Below, one piece after another: positions 48,836 to 60,400 of a stretch of DNA of 60,977 bases. The translations under genes and the position numbers were made by a program. The notes under the pieces are model-generated. The model was given only the letters and a program-made list of their open reading frames with translations. It was not told the origin of the DNA and searched no databases. Source of the DNA: Trachelipus rathkii (Eukaryota; Arthropoda; Malacostraca; Isopoda; Trachelipodidae). How positions within the stretch are numbered: the stretch's first letter is position 1; each line of letters opens with the position of its first letter. The stretch spans positions 1-60,977 of the forward strand of contig JABUQX010053302.1 of assembly GCA_015478945.1 (NCBI GenBank), in the 5' to 3' direction.

Positions 48836-50490
48836 TACAAAAATGCAAGTACACAACTCACCTGACATCAACTTTGGCCGAGAAAAACAATACCACAACG
48901 CTATACATTAAAAAGCTTTTTACACACACACTGTTAAATATATCACAACATACAGCATTTGCAAACACTAAACCTAAACTAAACTATGATAAGCCAACAC
49001 CTACTGTATCACGCTTCTTGGCTCAAAGACTCTTCACAGGCCACTCGAAAAAACAACAATTCTGTTACACTTACAGCGTCAGACACCGAGCAAACAAGAA
49101 GATCGCACAAAATATCAGAGTGCACAAAGTGAAAATAACATCTTCCTAAAACGAAAATCAATTTAATTATTTGCAAAAGCCACTAAAAAAGGGAGAACAC
49201 CGTATTTATTGATATCTAACAACATCTTAATCCCAATTTATCGCAATTTTTCTTGAATCGAGGACAACCCCCCCCCAACCCATCCACCACAACAATAAAA
49301 AACTAATAGAATAATTATAGTTCCAATGTTTAACCTTATACTGTGTATATACAGGGTGACGTACTTTCAAAAGAAAGTAACAAAATTAACCATATTTTAA
49401 AAAAAAATATCTATTATTACACACCATGATAACGTAGATACCTAGATAAACAAGTAGCTCTCTCGACACATGTGCAATAAGAATGATCTAAGACACCGAG
49501 AACACTCAACAAACCCAATAGACGAGAAAGAACAACCAATCCCATAGGCCGGACCATCTCGGATATTATCCAACACAAGAAGCAGAAAAATCGAACTGGC
49601 AGGACAGGGATCACCGAACGCCACACAGCCTCCATAGAAATCACATAACTAGAATTACAGACGAAGACCAAGAGAGATGCCCATCGATACGTCTAGTAGA
49701 CAGTAATTCAAACATATAAGACAATAAAATAGAAAGAGCAATATAAAAACACAAATAGACAAAAAACTTAGGGAAGGCGGCAAACTCAAAAATTCCACAA
49801 TTGGTTCCATTCACTAAGCGCTGAACAAAAGGCAAAATTGCTTTGGTATATCATAACCAAGAAAAAGAAATCCAGTTAACACCCGGATCAAAAAAAAGAT
49901 TAGACAATTACTACTTGATTGCTAAATGAAGACATCTATTTGAGCTAAATGTACTCCTATATTAAAGCTAAACGGCACAACAAGGAAAGAATCACGAAAT
50001 CTTGTCCAAAACGCAATAAATAAAAAGGAATCCACTAAAGGAAACGTACCTCGTGAGTATTTTTAAAAAAAATTACGTAGAAAAAATGAATGTTGTTAAT
50101 GCATTAGCGACCTCGTTTACAAAACTAATCAAAATTAATTATGACCTACTGTACGGAGACAATACTTAAGTTTACGGGCAAGCTATGAAGGAAAAGAAGT
50201 AATATATATCTTAAATGTACATTTTCTATATAGAGAAGTAGAGAAACACCCTCCTAAATAAAAAGGAGAAAACAAATCAAAAAAAACTATTATAAAGATG
50301 TATGTAAATATGAAGACATAAAAAGTGAAAAAAATAATCCAACTGCACACTACATTGCAAAATAATACTTACGGTTTACCAATTAAAACACCCATTAAGC
50401 TCTATATAGAAAAACACACAATGCTCTCAGAGCGAAAATTCCCTTTCCACCCCGAAAAAATTATTTCATCAGAAACTGTAACAATATAAC
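48836..50490. other. A-rich region without a recognised gene
   Basis: A 91-codon open frame at 48,874-49,149 (+) is Lys/Thr/His-rich and unremarkable. A 10-base C run is at about 49,268-49,277. No repeat or RNA gene recognised. Confidence 0.5.
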
Positions 50491-50735
50491 ATTTCCCAGA
50501 CACCTTAACCAGAGAACTACACTATCCCCTTTACATAAAAGGAACCCAAACACGTCCTCTCCATAAAACGACATGATGAATAACGAACCTAAAGACCCTA
50601 CGACATGTATATTCTAGTATTTTTAACGATATCTATCCGAAAAGTCGATAGTATGAATCATTCTCAGTTCAATTCTTGCTTCCTGGGTTAATTATGAAAT
50701 CGAAAAAGACCGATGGAAGAATGAGATAAGGACTA
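50491..50735 (+). repeat. composite repeat: shared segment plus roughly 102-bp unit
   Basis: AACATTTCCCAGA, CTAAAGACCCTACGACATG and the following TCTAGTATTTTTAACG match 54,755-54,865 with small gaps. The segment runs directly into GTCGATAGTATGAATCATTC and CTTCCTGGGTTAATTATGAA, the right part of the roughly 102-bp unit. Confidence 0.6.
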
Positions 50736-50984
50736 TTATACAAAGCCAAAAAAAAATCCATGTTTAAAATCAAATATCTCATAATCAATTTTGCTTATCG
50801 GTCTGTGGAGACATAGACCAAGGAAAACGAATGTAAGTGATAGACGAGGAAAAATACATCAATTTTTTAGCCTGATTTCGATCGATTCTTTCGCCTTTTG
50901 CCGAAATACTCGATCGAAAATCAATCTGATAGAATAAAAAGATGCAAATAGATGAGGTGGATAAAGGTTAAAAGGTAAAAATGC

Positions 50985-52300
50985 GCTTAGCCAAAGGCGC
51001 TAAGTAACAGAGAGAAACAAACCGACATGCGAGACGCGACGCAAAACAGAAAGAGACACAAACGGTAGAAGAAGACACCCGTAAGCGAGGACCCACCGTA
51101 CGTCGGCGGAGCCGGCGTAGAGCGACTAGAAGCAACGACCGCGCACAGCAGGTGGTAGAGGAACGAACGAGCGGCGAAGCGAGGGGAACGGCGAGAATGG
51201 GACCGAACACGGGAGAGAAAACCCGACGGCAAGACGAGAGAGTGAGTGCACGAGTATCAGTCGCCACCGAAGAAACAGCAGGAGGTCACGCGGTACCAGA
51301 TTGGAGACGAGGACAAACGAATGGAAGGAAACGAAACGGACCGTGAAGAGAGGGAACACGAAGCCTAAGAAGATAGACGGGACGGGTGGCAGACAGGCAG
51401 AAACGGTTCGAACGGAGAACGTTATATGGAGACGTGGAGCAGCACGATGAAGAGACGGAGAGAAAGGGTGAGAGACGGGACACAGAAGTGAAGAAGGAAC
51501 CGTTTGAGCACTGCCTAAGGAAAAAGGGAGCACGAACGACGCAAAGTAGACAGGGGAACGGTGAGACACGAAAAAGGACATCGAGAAAAGTCGAGAGACG
51601 TGCGGAAACGCGAAATAGGAGAACGGGGAATGCGAGCTGCGAAACGGAACCGCAACCCAACACCCCGGAAGCAAAGTGGCGACGGCGGAATGAGCAAAAG
51701 ACCCAAGAGAAGACAGAAGGGGAAAAATCTCGGTTTTTCTTTAGCAAATTGAATAATACAGATATACTACTCAACTTGACAGACACATCATCGTCTTCAC
51801 CGACAACTACACCCCATAAACCCCTCCACCATACGAGTACACAACAATAGTAAGTAACCGAACCCATGAAACTCGAGTCCGGACGCAAGCCAAAAGTTCG
51901 GAAGAGACGGAGAAACGCGCGCTCCGCAGAAGCCCCAGACAGGGCACAAGGTAAGAAGACGCACGCGACGGCAGCACACAGCATATCGCGCAAACCCACG
52001 CGAACGGCGATGGAACCAGACGCAGCCAACCGAGCCACTACGGCGGAGACGCAGACGCAACAAACGCCCCGATAGAAAACCGCGAAACAGAAAAAACGAG
52101 AGATTCCCTAAGAAAGGAGCACAACGCCGTAGCCACAGACGAAGCAAAACGGGTACGATGACGCCGGGCCCAAGCGTGCGCAAACGAAACCGCCGGGAAC
52201 AAAAAGCCCGATGAGCCAGAACCCCACAGAGCCACGAGCCGTGATAGAACGAAGGTAAGAACGGGTGGATAACGAAGGGAACGAGTTTGAGACGGGAGAA
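50985..52300. other. T-poor, CG-rich island 1
   Basis: G/A/C-rich sequence with many CGA, ACG and GGA words and few T, bounded by AT-rich DNA. The rarity of T leaves long open frames on both strands, for example 250 codons on minus (52,038-51,286) overlapping 154 codons on + (51,386-51,850). None shows a domain, and mutual overlap argues against all of them. A patch at 51,733-51,850 is more AT-rich. Confidence 0.6.
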
Positions 52301-52579
52301 GAGCGAGTGGAAAAAAGAGAAACAACAAAAACAAAAAGACAAGCTAAAGAAAAACAAAAACAAACAGTCAAAAATAAAACAAGAACAAAAAAACACCAAA
52401 AAAGAAACGAAAAAACCAAATCAATATCGGTTTATATTAACCTAACGATTTTACAAGATCAGATAACCACCTTCAGCCTTCATCACCCTCAAAACAAACA
52501 ACTCAGCCACCATTCGACAATAAACTCAAATCAAATAACTCACAATAAAGCACACATCAATCGCGCACTGTCACAAGCA
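52301..52579. other. A-rich (AAAAC-like) spacer
   Basis: Simple A-rich sequence with AAACA/AAAAC words to about 52,420, then an A/C-rich stretch. No gene seen. Confidence 0.6.
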
Positions 52580-52948
52580 TCACATATCCACCCAGTGACG
52601 ATCGCGCTGACGATCCATGGAAAGAACAGGGAGACACAGAGTGAACAGCGGAACACGCAGTGCGAACAGAACGATGGACACGCAGTACCGGAAAACGACG
52701 GACACACCTGCCGCGTGGCGTAGGCACCGCGCCAAGAGATACGGTGTGAAGACGGGCAACGGCCATAATGGAGACGCGGCGAACGCGAGTAGCACCCGAC
52801 GAGGAACGGTGGAAAACGCAGGGAACACGTGGAGACGGAGGAACGGAAGTGAGAGAGAAGGAAACGCAGTCGGAGACGCAAAGGAAACGAGGAGTGAAGA
52901 GCGGGTACGGGTGAGAGAACAGGGAAAAGGCGTGGAGACGAGATAGAA
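52580..52948. other. T-poor, CG-rich island 2
   Basis: Composition like 50,985-52,300, with recurring GGAGACG, GGAACG and GAAACG words but no exact period. It lies directly upstream of the three-unit tandem of the roughly 102-bp repeat. Confidence 0.55.
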
Positions 52949-52999
52949 GAAAAAAATCTCTTTAGTAATTTTAAAAATTTACATAACTCTATTCGTGAT

Positions 53000-53262
53000 C
53001 GAAACGAATGAGAATGAGTTAGACTCGGCCGAAGCCAAGAAATCGATAGTTGTAACTCATTCTTATTCAATTTTGCCTTCTCCTGGTAATTAATTAGTGA
53101 ATCGAGCGAATGAGAATGAGATAGACGGCTTAGCAGAATCATAAAAAAAATCGATAGTTGAAACTCTATACTCATATCAAATTTAGTGCTCTCTAAGCGC
53201 AACCGCAACACCTCCAATTAAGTGAATCGACCAGAATGAGAATGCAGTTTCCCAACTTGCCA
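53000..53262 (+). repeat. tandem of the roughly 102-bp repeat with inverted-repeat arms
   Basis: Three adjacent units start at 53,006, 53,108 and about 53,234. The first is best preserved. Its arm GAATGAGAATGAGTT (53,006-53,020) is matched by AACTCATTCTTATTC (53,054-53,068), which differs by one base from the exact reverse complement, leaving a 33-base loop. Then follow CAATTTTGCCTTCTCCTGG, TAATTAATTAGTGAATCGA and the next unit. Each unit can therefore fold into a hairpin of about 15 bp. Diverged copies lie at 48.75, 50.65, 53.8-54.0, 55.1-55.6 and 57.35-57.47 kb. Confidence 0.85.
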
Positions 53263-53289
53263 AAGACCCAACCAGTCCGATAACTTGCT

Positions 53290-53760
53290 CACATCAATTA
53301 CTACCTAAACAAAACTGCTTTGAGCGTTCCTCGAAGCGCTTATAATAGTGCGGAACTACCACAACGCAACTAACACACTCAGACGAATGCAAAGCTAAAC
53401 ACATAGAACCGACACAACAGCACCACACAACAAACAACACAACTCCACGCAACAAACATACTACTACCTCCATCCCATTACACCTACACCTTCCAATCAT
53501 CAGACCTATCATCACGACAACAACACACACACACACAAACACCTACAACTACATCACACGCATCAACGACACATTCGAGAACAACGACCATAGCAAACAT
53601 GAAGATCAACACACACTCACAAACATCCAAATCAGAACACATAAACTCCCATTCACATCCACAACCATAGTCACAACCACAGTCACAGCCAGAGACACAG
53701 CCACAACACAACCTAACCACAACCATATACTCTGAAATACTACATATCCACTATATAGCG
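53290..53760. repeat. CA-rich cryptically simple tract
   Basis: Mostly A and C with ACAC, CACAAC and ACCACAGTCACA words, including a short (CA)n at 53,520-53,540. It is densest at 53,640-53,710. It sits between two groups of the roughly 102-bp repeat. Minus-strand open frames rich in Val and Cys are translations of the simple sequence. Confidence 0.75.
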
Positions 53761-53814
53761 ACACACACATATCCACCCTATACAGCTATGCACAACCTCG
53801 CAACCCGAAATCGA

Positions 53815-54035
53815 GAATGAGATAAGAACTTAGCTTAGAAAAAAAAAAGCCAAAAAAGATTCGCTATAGTTTTCAATCATTTTCATTACAATTTTCCTTT
53901 CTGCTCGATAAACCTATTACTCAATCTACAACTTGACTTTTCGGTCTCAGAAAGTGTGTACACTCATTCTCATCAATTCGCCCTCTACTCCGGCACATTA
54001 AATTAGTGAATCAATCGAAATGCGTACAAAAATGA
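53815..54035 (+). repeat. roughly 102-bp repeat units, degenerate
   Basis: GAAATCGAGAATGAGATAAG near 53,809-53,828 starts one unit. CACTCATTCTCATCAATTCG (53,961-53,980) and ATTAAATTAGTGAATCAATC belong to the right part of another. Spacing is disturbed by insertions. Confidence 0.65.
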
Positions 54036-54039
54036 GTTC

Positions 54040-55090
54040 ACGAACTTACGCCGAGACCGAGAAAAATACGATAAAGTAATTACAATACCAAAAGAGTTCA
54101 CAAGACACAACAGATACAACCCTCCACAAACAAACACGTACCGCATAATATCAGTTTCAACTTGTTAGACCCATCACCAAAGTTGACACACCGCACAAAT
54201 CAATCTGTCTATGGACAATTCACCTAAACACCATATACTGGACACGAGAGTTCACGATACAAAAACTTCTTTATAAATAAAACCGGAACAAGAAGATTCA
54301 AAACCTTATGTGCCAAAAAACAGCAGTAATAAATACGCACTAACAAAGCCACAAGATATACTCCTAAACATCTGATAAAAAAATTACGAAGAGAAAAAAA
54401 AGATCAATGGTCAATACGCAGATAAAAACCGCCAAATTTCAATACTCAATCGTATTAAAGAATAATGACACATACATATAGTAATAATATTGATCTTGAA
54501 AGGACGTATGCACTGCCCCTCTTACAAGGACACCTAACAAGTTCTGATAAGTTTTGTTTATTTAGCATATCTGGTCAAGATAACGATTGCAAAGGGCATA
54601 AAGTCACAAAATATATAAAATAACTTGTTTGGCAAAAACCGCATAAATTAAAGCGCACCAAGAGATCCTTTGGTTCACTATCACCCATTTCACGACAGAA
54701 ACGGGAGAAACACCAGGTTTTATATTCACAAAAGAGGAAAATTTTAAGAAAAACATTTCCCAGAAAAACCCACCTGTACACCCGCAATAACTAAGAGAGA
54801 AGAGTAACGCTAAGGACCCTACGACATGATTTTAGTGTTATAACGTTTAAAGAAATAATCTGAAAGTAGTTCACTGAGAATTATTGCCTCTTTTTCAAAA
54901 AAAAGAACAAATTACCATTTTTAAAAGAAAATAATATTTGTAGAGTGTACAGGAAAAAAGTAAGGCGGCGCAGAAAGTCAAACAGATTATTGAATAGAGA
55001 TAGAAGTAATAGCCTTCTACCTTTTATGGCACTTCATTTAAAAAATAAGAAAGAGAAATCATAAAACCGAATAGAGAATAGAGTAAGAGC
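54040..55090. other. AT-rich region with composite-repeat segment
   Basis: The segment at about 54,755-54,930 matches 50,491-50,640 (CTAAGGACCCTACGACATG) and 48,596-48,617 (22 identical bases at 54,908-54,929). The rest is A-rich sequence with no recognised gene. A 70-codon minus-strand frame at 54,787-54,575 is unremarkable. Confidence 0.5.
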
Positions 55091-55094
55091 ATAG

Positions 55095-55570
55095 ACGAAG
55101 CGAGAATCGAACTGTTAAGTGGAACCTATTTCTCAATTCCAATTTTGCTCCTGAGTTTTAATTAGAGTGAAATCGAAAAAGAAAAAAACCGGAAAATGGA
55201 GAATGAAGAATATAGAAAATGCAGAACCCAAAAAAAATCGAGCCTTGCTTCATCTGATTTCTCAATTCTAAATTAAGCTTTATGCTAAATTCTTTCTAAA
55301 CCGATAAATGGGTTTCCAATATAGAATAAGAAGCTCTCGAAAGTGTAAAACTCATATTCTCAATTCAGAATTATGCTATCACTACGGACTTAAATTACCG
55401 AATCGACGAAAAATAGACATTAGCCGACCGAAAGAAAAATCATTAGTTAATATATATCAGTCGCTTCTCACCCTAATTAAGTATGAATCGACCGAATGAG
55501 ATTGAGTTATCAGTACCAACATCCGGCAGAAGCTGCCCGAACCGATAGTCCTGTATACTCCATTACCTCA
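55095..55570 (+). repeat. group of degenerate roughly 102-bp repeat units
   Basis: Recurring TTCTCAATTC, AATTTTGCTCCTGAG, TTAATTAGAGTGAAATCGA, GAATCGACCGAATGAGATTG and AACCGATAGT in the expected order, at irregular spacing. At least four units seem to be present, with heavy indels. Confidence 0.65.
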
Positions 55571-57340
55571 TTACAATCTTGGTTTATCTACAGGTTACTA
55601 ATAAGTAGAAGAGTCACCGAAAATGAGAATGAGTACCTCAAGACAAGTTAGAACACACAGGCGAAGTCCCCGAACACATTCACCGCATTAATCCCACCAC
55701 TCTTATTCTCATTCCAATTTGCTTTCTCTCAAAAGTCGATAACAACTCAAGCTTTCTCATTCAGGAAATTGCTTCGTCTCGAAGCTTCCGTATCTCTATT
55801 CATAAACATTCAATTACTTGTATCTCACTAATTTCCTATCATTGTATATTCGAATCAGAAACTCCCCCGTAATCCGAGAATGAAGATTACTCCAGCGATC
55901 GTAAACGTTTGGCCCGTAAGCCTGAGACCTCGACCATAGTCTGTTACTCACGTCCACAAATTCTCCAGTCACCATTGTATAACCTCTCCTGGTTTATCAA
56001 ACCATCACGTATAATCGAAAGCCCATGTTCACTCATTCTGTCCTATTTCTCGCAATCTAGAAAGAAAAGCATAGTACCCTTATAAACTACATATCAGCAG
56101 AATCTCAACAAAAGCGTCCAGAGAGGTATCCGATAAATATTCGCCTTCTCGTCATCGAGAGAATGATTTACTCGGATTCATCATATATGACTCTATCATG
56201 CGCATATGAGTATCTCTCTAAGCCCGTATTACGTATAAAGAGGTCCCATTATCTGCTTTTGCAGGACGATCATTTCTCCTTGGCGCTAAAGAGGGACCAC
56301 AACGCCCCTTTTAGACTAAATTTCACAAGTCGATCCTCATGAAAACACTCGGTACCCAAATGACATCGCGCCTGTCCGTTCAACCTGTATCTCAGCATAC
56401 TCTCGTTCAAGCTCCCTACTCCTCTCACTCGCTCTCGATACAACATCATCTCGTCCCTATAACAATGCGGCTTTCGCCAACGTTAAGACGTGAAACCTAT
56501 AATGACAACACGCCTCCACCTAGCAGTGGAAACAGACACCCCTCCTTAGTGAGATGTGATTACCGCTACCGCTCAGACTCATAAATCTTCACGCTCGCCG
56601 CATCCAGTTTCATCATTCACACAGTCGAATATAACTATATCAACAGTCTTTATGACCAATTACATCAAGTATAAATCGTTACCACTGTTATTGAGTGGTA
56701 TCGGTCGTCCACCATGATACTATAACACAATGATTCTATTAGTATAAAAAAAAAGATTCAAGAGAAACCACTCACACGCAGACAGGCACTAGATATGTTT
56801 TCGGAGGAAAGGAATAGACGATCGCTTTATCAAATTAAACTTTGCAGCAAACGAGAATCTTATGCTAGAGGATAAACTGCTCAACGCGAGTTTTGGTGAC
56901 TCAGAGCACCGCGATACAGGATCCCAGACCCTCAAGGGCGTGCGCCACACCCACCTTAGCGCCCCAAGTCCAAATATCGTCCACTTGACCAAAAGCAGTC
57001 CCCTCTTGAGCTTAATAAGACGCGAATCGCCCGAAGGTCTTAAAATGATTAGCGTTATAGAGAATATGAATAAATAAAAAAAAAACATAGACGTAAGTAA
57101 TCGTTACACAGGCGAAAGCAGCATAAGCCATACGAAGCCTACTGGAGCGAGCATCCTAAAGGCCGCAAAAAACGGCCGCGGACCTGTCAGCGCGAAGCCG
57201 CACAATGCCCTACTGTGCGAAAATATAATTATAAATAAAAATACGAGATAGAGAGAAACGAGAATTATGAGAAAACTTGAGATCAAGGATAACAAAAAAG
57301 ATAGAGAGTCCAGGAAGTCGAAACAGGAGATGAAAAACTG
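55571..57340. other. mixed region without a recognised gene
   Basis: Further scraps of the roughly 102-bp repeat (AATGAGAATGAGTACC at 55,622-55,637, then TCTCATTCAGG). A T/C-rich stretch follows at 56,330-56,480. Overlapping open frames on both strands at 56,789-57,088 look less simple than most here but show no motif. No gene is called. Confidence 0.45.
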
Positions 57341-57344
57341 AATC

Positions 57345-57475
57345 ATTCCTCGTTATTCAAACTTTGCTCCTGGAGTTTAAATTAGGTGAAATATCGAACA
57401 CCGAAAGAATGAGCAATGAGTTAGACGTAGCCGAAGCGGAAAATCGATAGTGCCAACCTCATTCTCATTCATCCA
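57345..57475 (+). repeat. roughly 102-bp repeat unit with both arms
   Basis: CTTTGCTCCTGGAGTTTAAA is followed by a unit with arms GAATGAGCAATGAGTT (57,407-57,422) and AACCTCATTCTCATTC (57,455-57,470). Between them lie AGACGTAGCCGAAGC and AAAATCGATAGT. This is the rightmost copy. Beyond it the sequence changes to AT-rich DNA. Confidence 0.8.
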
Positions 57476-57479
57476 TAGG

Positions 57480-60400
57480 CAGCGCCCGGCCATTTTCGGG
57501 AGAAATTATTATTATTATGTTTTAGTAAAACTATATATTTTTTACTCGCTTTTTTAAATAATAAAATTTAAAAATGCCTTTATTATTATTACCCTTTTTT
57601 ACATTAAGTAATTAGTGTATAGCGTCCGCTTTTATATAATAATTCTAAAGCCGCGCAATACGCGCCCCTTATATCGAGCAATATGGAGATAGTAGTTTAT
57701 TGTTTTATCCTGTATCCCAAACAAAAGATGTTTTAATATCCCTTTATTCCCAATGATTAATCCTCATCAACGTCTTTTCTTCGAGGCGCGGCGTATAAGC
57801 CCTAAGTAAATATAGTAAAGATAAACAAAAGAAAGGAAAAAAACATCTATTTTTTTTTAAAACACAATTTTATTATATAATCATACTCTATAATCAACAA
57901 TATAACTACATTAAAATACAGACATTTACTGACCAATACATTTACATTACCGTTTTAGCAAAATTATCAAACAGAATCAAAGGTTTTTAAAAATTCGTTT
58001 CGTATTTTGTATATGTACGTCCGCGTAGCTTCTACCTATCACTACTAGATATGTCCTCGGCCCAAACCTCAACAGAGAGCACATTTCGTCTATCCGCGAC
58101 AGTCACGATGAGACTTAAAATGGCGCCGAATCTAAAACTCGGTTAGTTTCGTTTATTTCGATGGATAATCCCATTGACGCGTAGTTCTGGAATTATATTT
58201 AAAATCCACGAAGGGCAGTATCGGGCACAACGTTATACATTACAAAATACTGAAACTATTTCAACTAGATGGATCAAAATATTAATAATGTAGTTAAATC
58301 GCGGGAATCTTGATTAGAAGTCTTCACTTGAAAATCTCATTATATTCGGAATAAGCAAAAAAGGCCTCCATTCGCGAATAAATACGTCAAGGTTTCACCA
58401 CACCATATATTCGCCAAGCCGAAACACCAGAGAGAGAGGATCATGAAGTGCTATCATCTTGTCGTCAGTCGAATTCTAGTTTTCCATCCATTCATCGACG
58501 AATTCCATTCGGCAAAAACAACGAGAACGTTTGAACGAGCCGTATATAACTAAGGACACCCCACACTATATAAAAATTTGAGGATTTATATTATATTTGA
58601 GTACTACAATCCAGAGGACCTCGTCTAAATTATAGAGATTATAGTGATATAAATTTCGTAGCAAAATTCCTTTTTGAAGGAAAGAAAGTATTGAGATGAT
58701 AAAAGGACGAACCTACGTTCGTCGGGAAGTCCAGGCGGCCTAGTAAAGTAATCCGTCGAAGTAAAAATTCTTAGAGCCAAGTTCAAGAGCTTTTAGGATT
58801 TTCGTGTATAAAAGTTAAAAATATGAGTCTCACTGACACGTCGCACACCACACATACCACAATATATACTAGCACAGCCGGAGTTATCTTAGCTGCAGCT
58901 CTCGGGTTACAGTACTATATGTTGATTATGCCCACAATTTATAACAGTTCGGTATATAGTGAGTGACAGAAGAGATGAAAATATAGGAAGGAAATTCTCG
59001 CCGAAAGTGGAGACACCGCAGCGCCCAGATGCCTAAACGTGATTACGTATAATTTTTACCACATTATCTCGCATTATTAGGATAAAAAGGAAAAACCACG
59101 ATCGTCGTCGTCGTTAGTGTTGGAGCGAGGCGTTCCAAGGGTTTTTCTCCTCCTCGGTAGAAGCGACTGATGTCATATCCGAATACGTCGTCGTCAAGTC
59201 GAGACATAGAAGAAAGGTGTGAGAACCAATATTATCAGACATGCTCGGAAAATTACATACAGCATAGCATGCTGCATCGTGCTAGAAGTCTATGATAACG
59301 GCGCACGTCCATAACAACGCGCTTTTTTATATAACAAAAAATCTAATATATAAAAAAATGATCTATTTTTTTTTAATTGAGTTAGTAAAAATTTTAATTA
59401 GGTTTATTTAATGAAAAATCTTTTTTTAAGATTATATTAGAGTAAATTTTATAATGTACTCGTTGCAAAAAATATTGATTTTCCATTGATAAGAAACAAA
59501 ACAATTTTACGAGCCATATTTATAGAAAACTACGAATATAAAAAGATGAATACACACGTCTAATGAGATGAGATTATTGAAAGCTAATATAATCGCCAGA
59601 ATAGTACATTGTTACCCCTCGTTGACTGACTGAAAGAAGATAAAGACCCAGAATAAGCTCCATTAACCTCTCGAAAGAATATTTAAACGCAAATAGAATT
59701 CTTTTCAAGGGAAACAGAAAAAAGAAAAGAAAATACGATAATAAGCTGCCAATTTTCGGTCTACACCAGTCTCGGAGATAAACCCTCTTTCTCCTTATTT
59801 AATCTGAGCTCAATTGATCATTCCTTTACCAGTTAGATCTTATCAACCGCCCATCCACCATGGCGATGACGTTTCTTTCAACATCTTCACGTTTATGTCG
59901 ATGAAAGAGAACACAGCAAAAACACTGAAGAATCTTACGGTATATTAATGAGACATTCCGCTACGTGGAAATAACAGATTAAATCAATAGGACTGATACA
60001 GTACTCCCTACATACAAATACCGGTTTGTCATATAAACGTACCACTTCATTCGTTCGTCGGATAATCAAAAGTTGAAATGAGAGCGATCAAGCGCGAAAA
60101 AATATAGCAATCACCACTTATAATGGTATAAACGAAAAATTACCCTTAACCCTCTAACTCATGTCATATGACACGGTACCGCAATCATATCTAGGACATC
60201 AATGACAGATTGTGATAAATTATAAACTTTTACGAATTCCATCTTGTTTCGTATCCTTTTTATTTACTTTTCCGATAATTGTACCGCCGAGCGCGATGTC
60301 TCCCACATAGGATAAGATCTGTCGGAGCCGCACAACGGATCAACTGCGAATTCACCGATAAATGGAAAAGAATATCGTAATCGTATGAGAAACATTAGTT

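Noticed and set aside
51286..52038. 250-codon open frame on the minus strand
   Set aside because: Covered by a 154-codon frame on the other strand in the same T-poor island. It has no domain and is best explained by composition.
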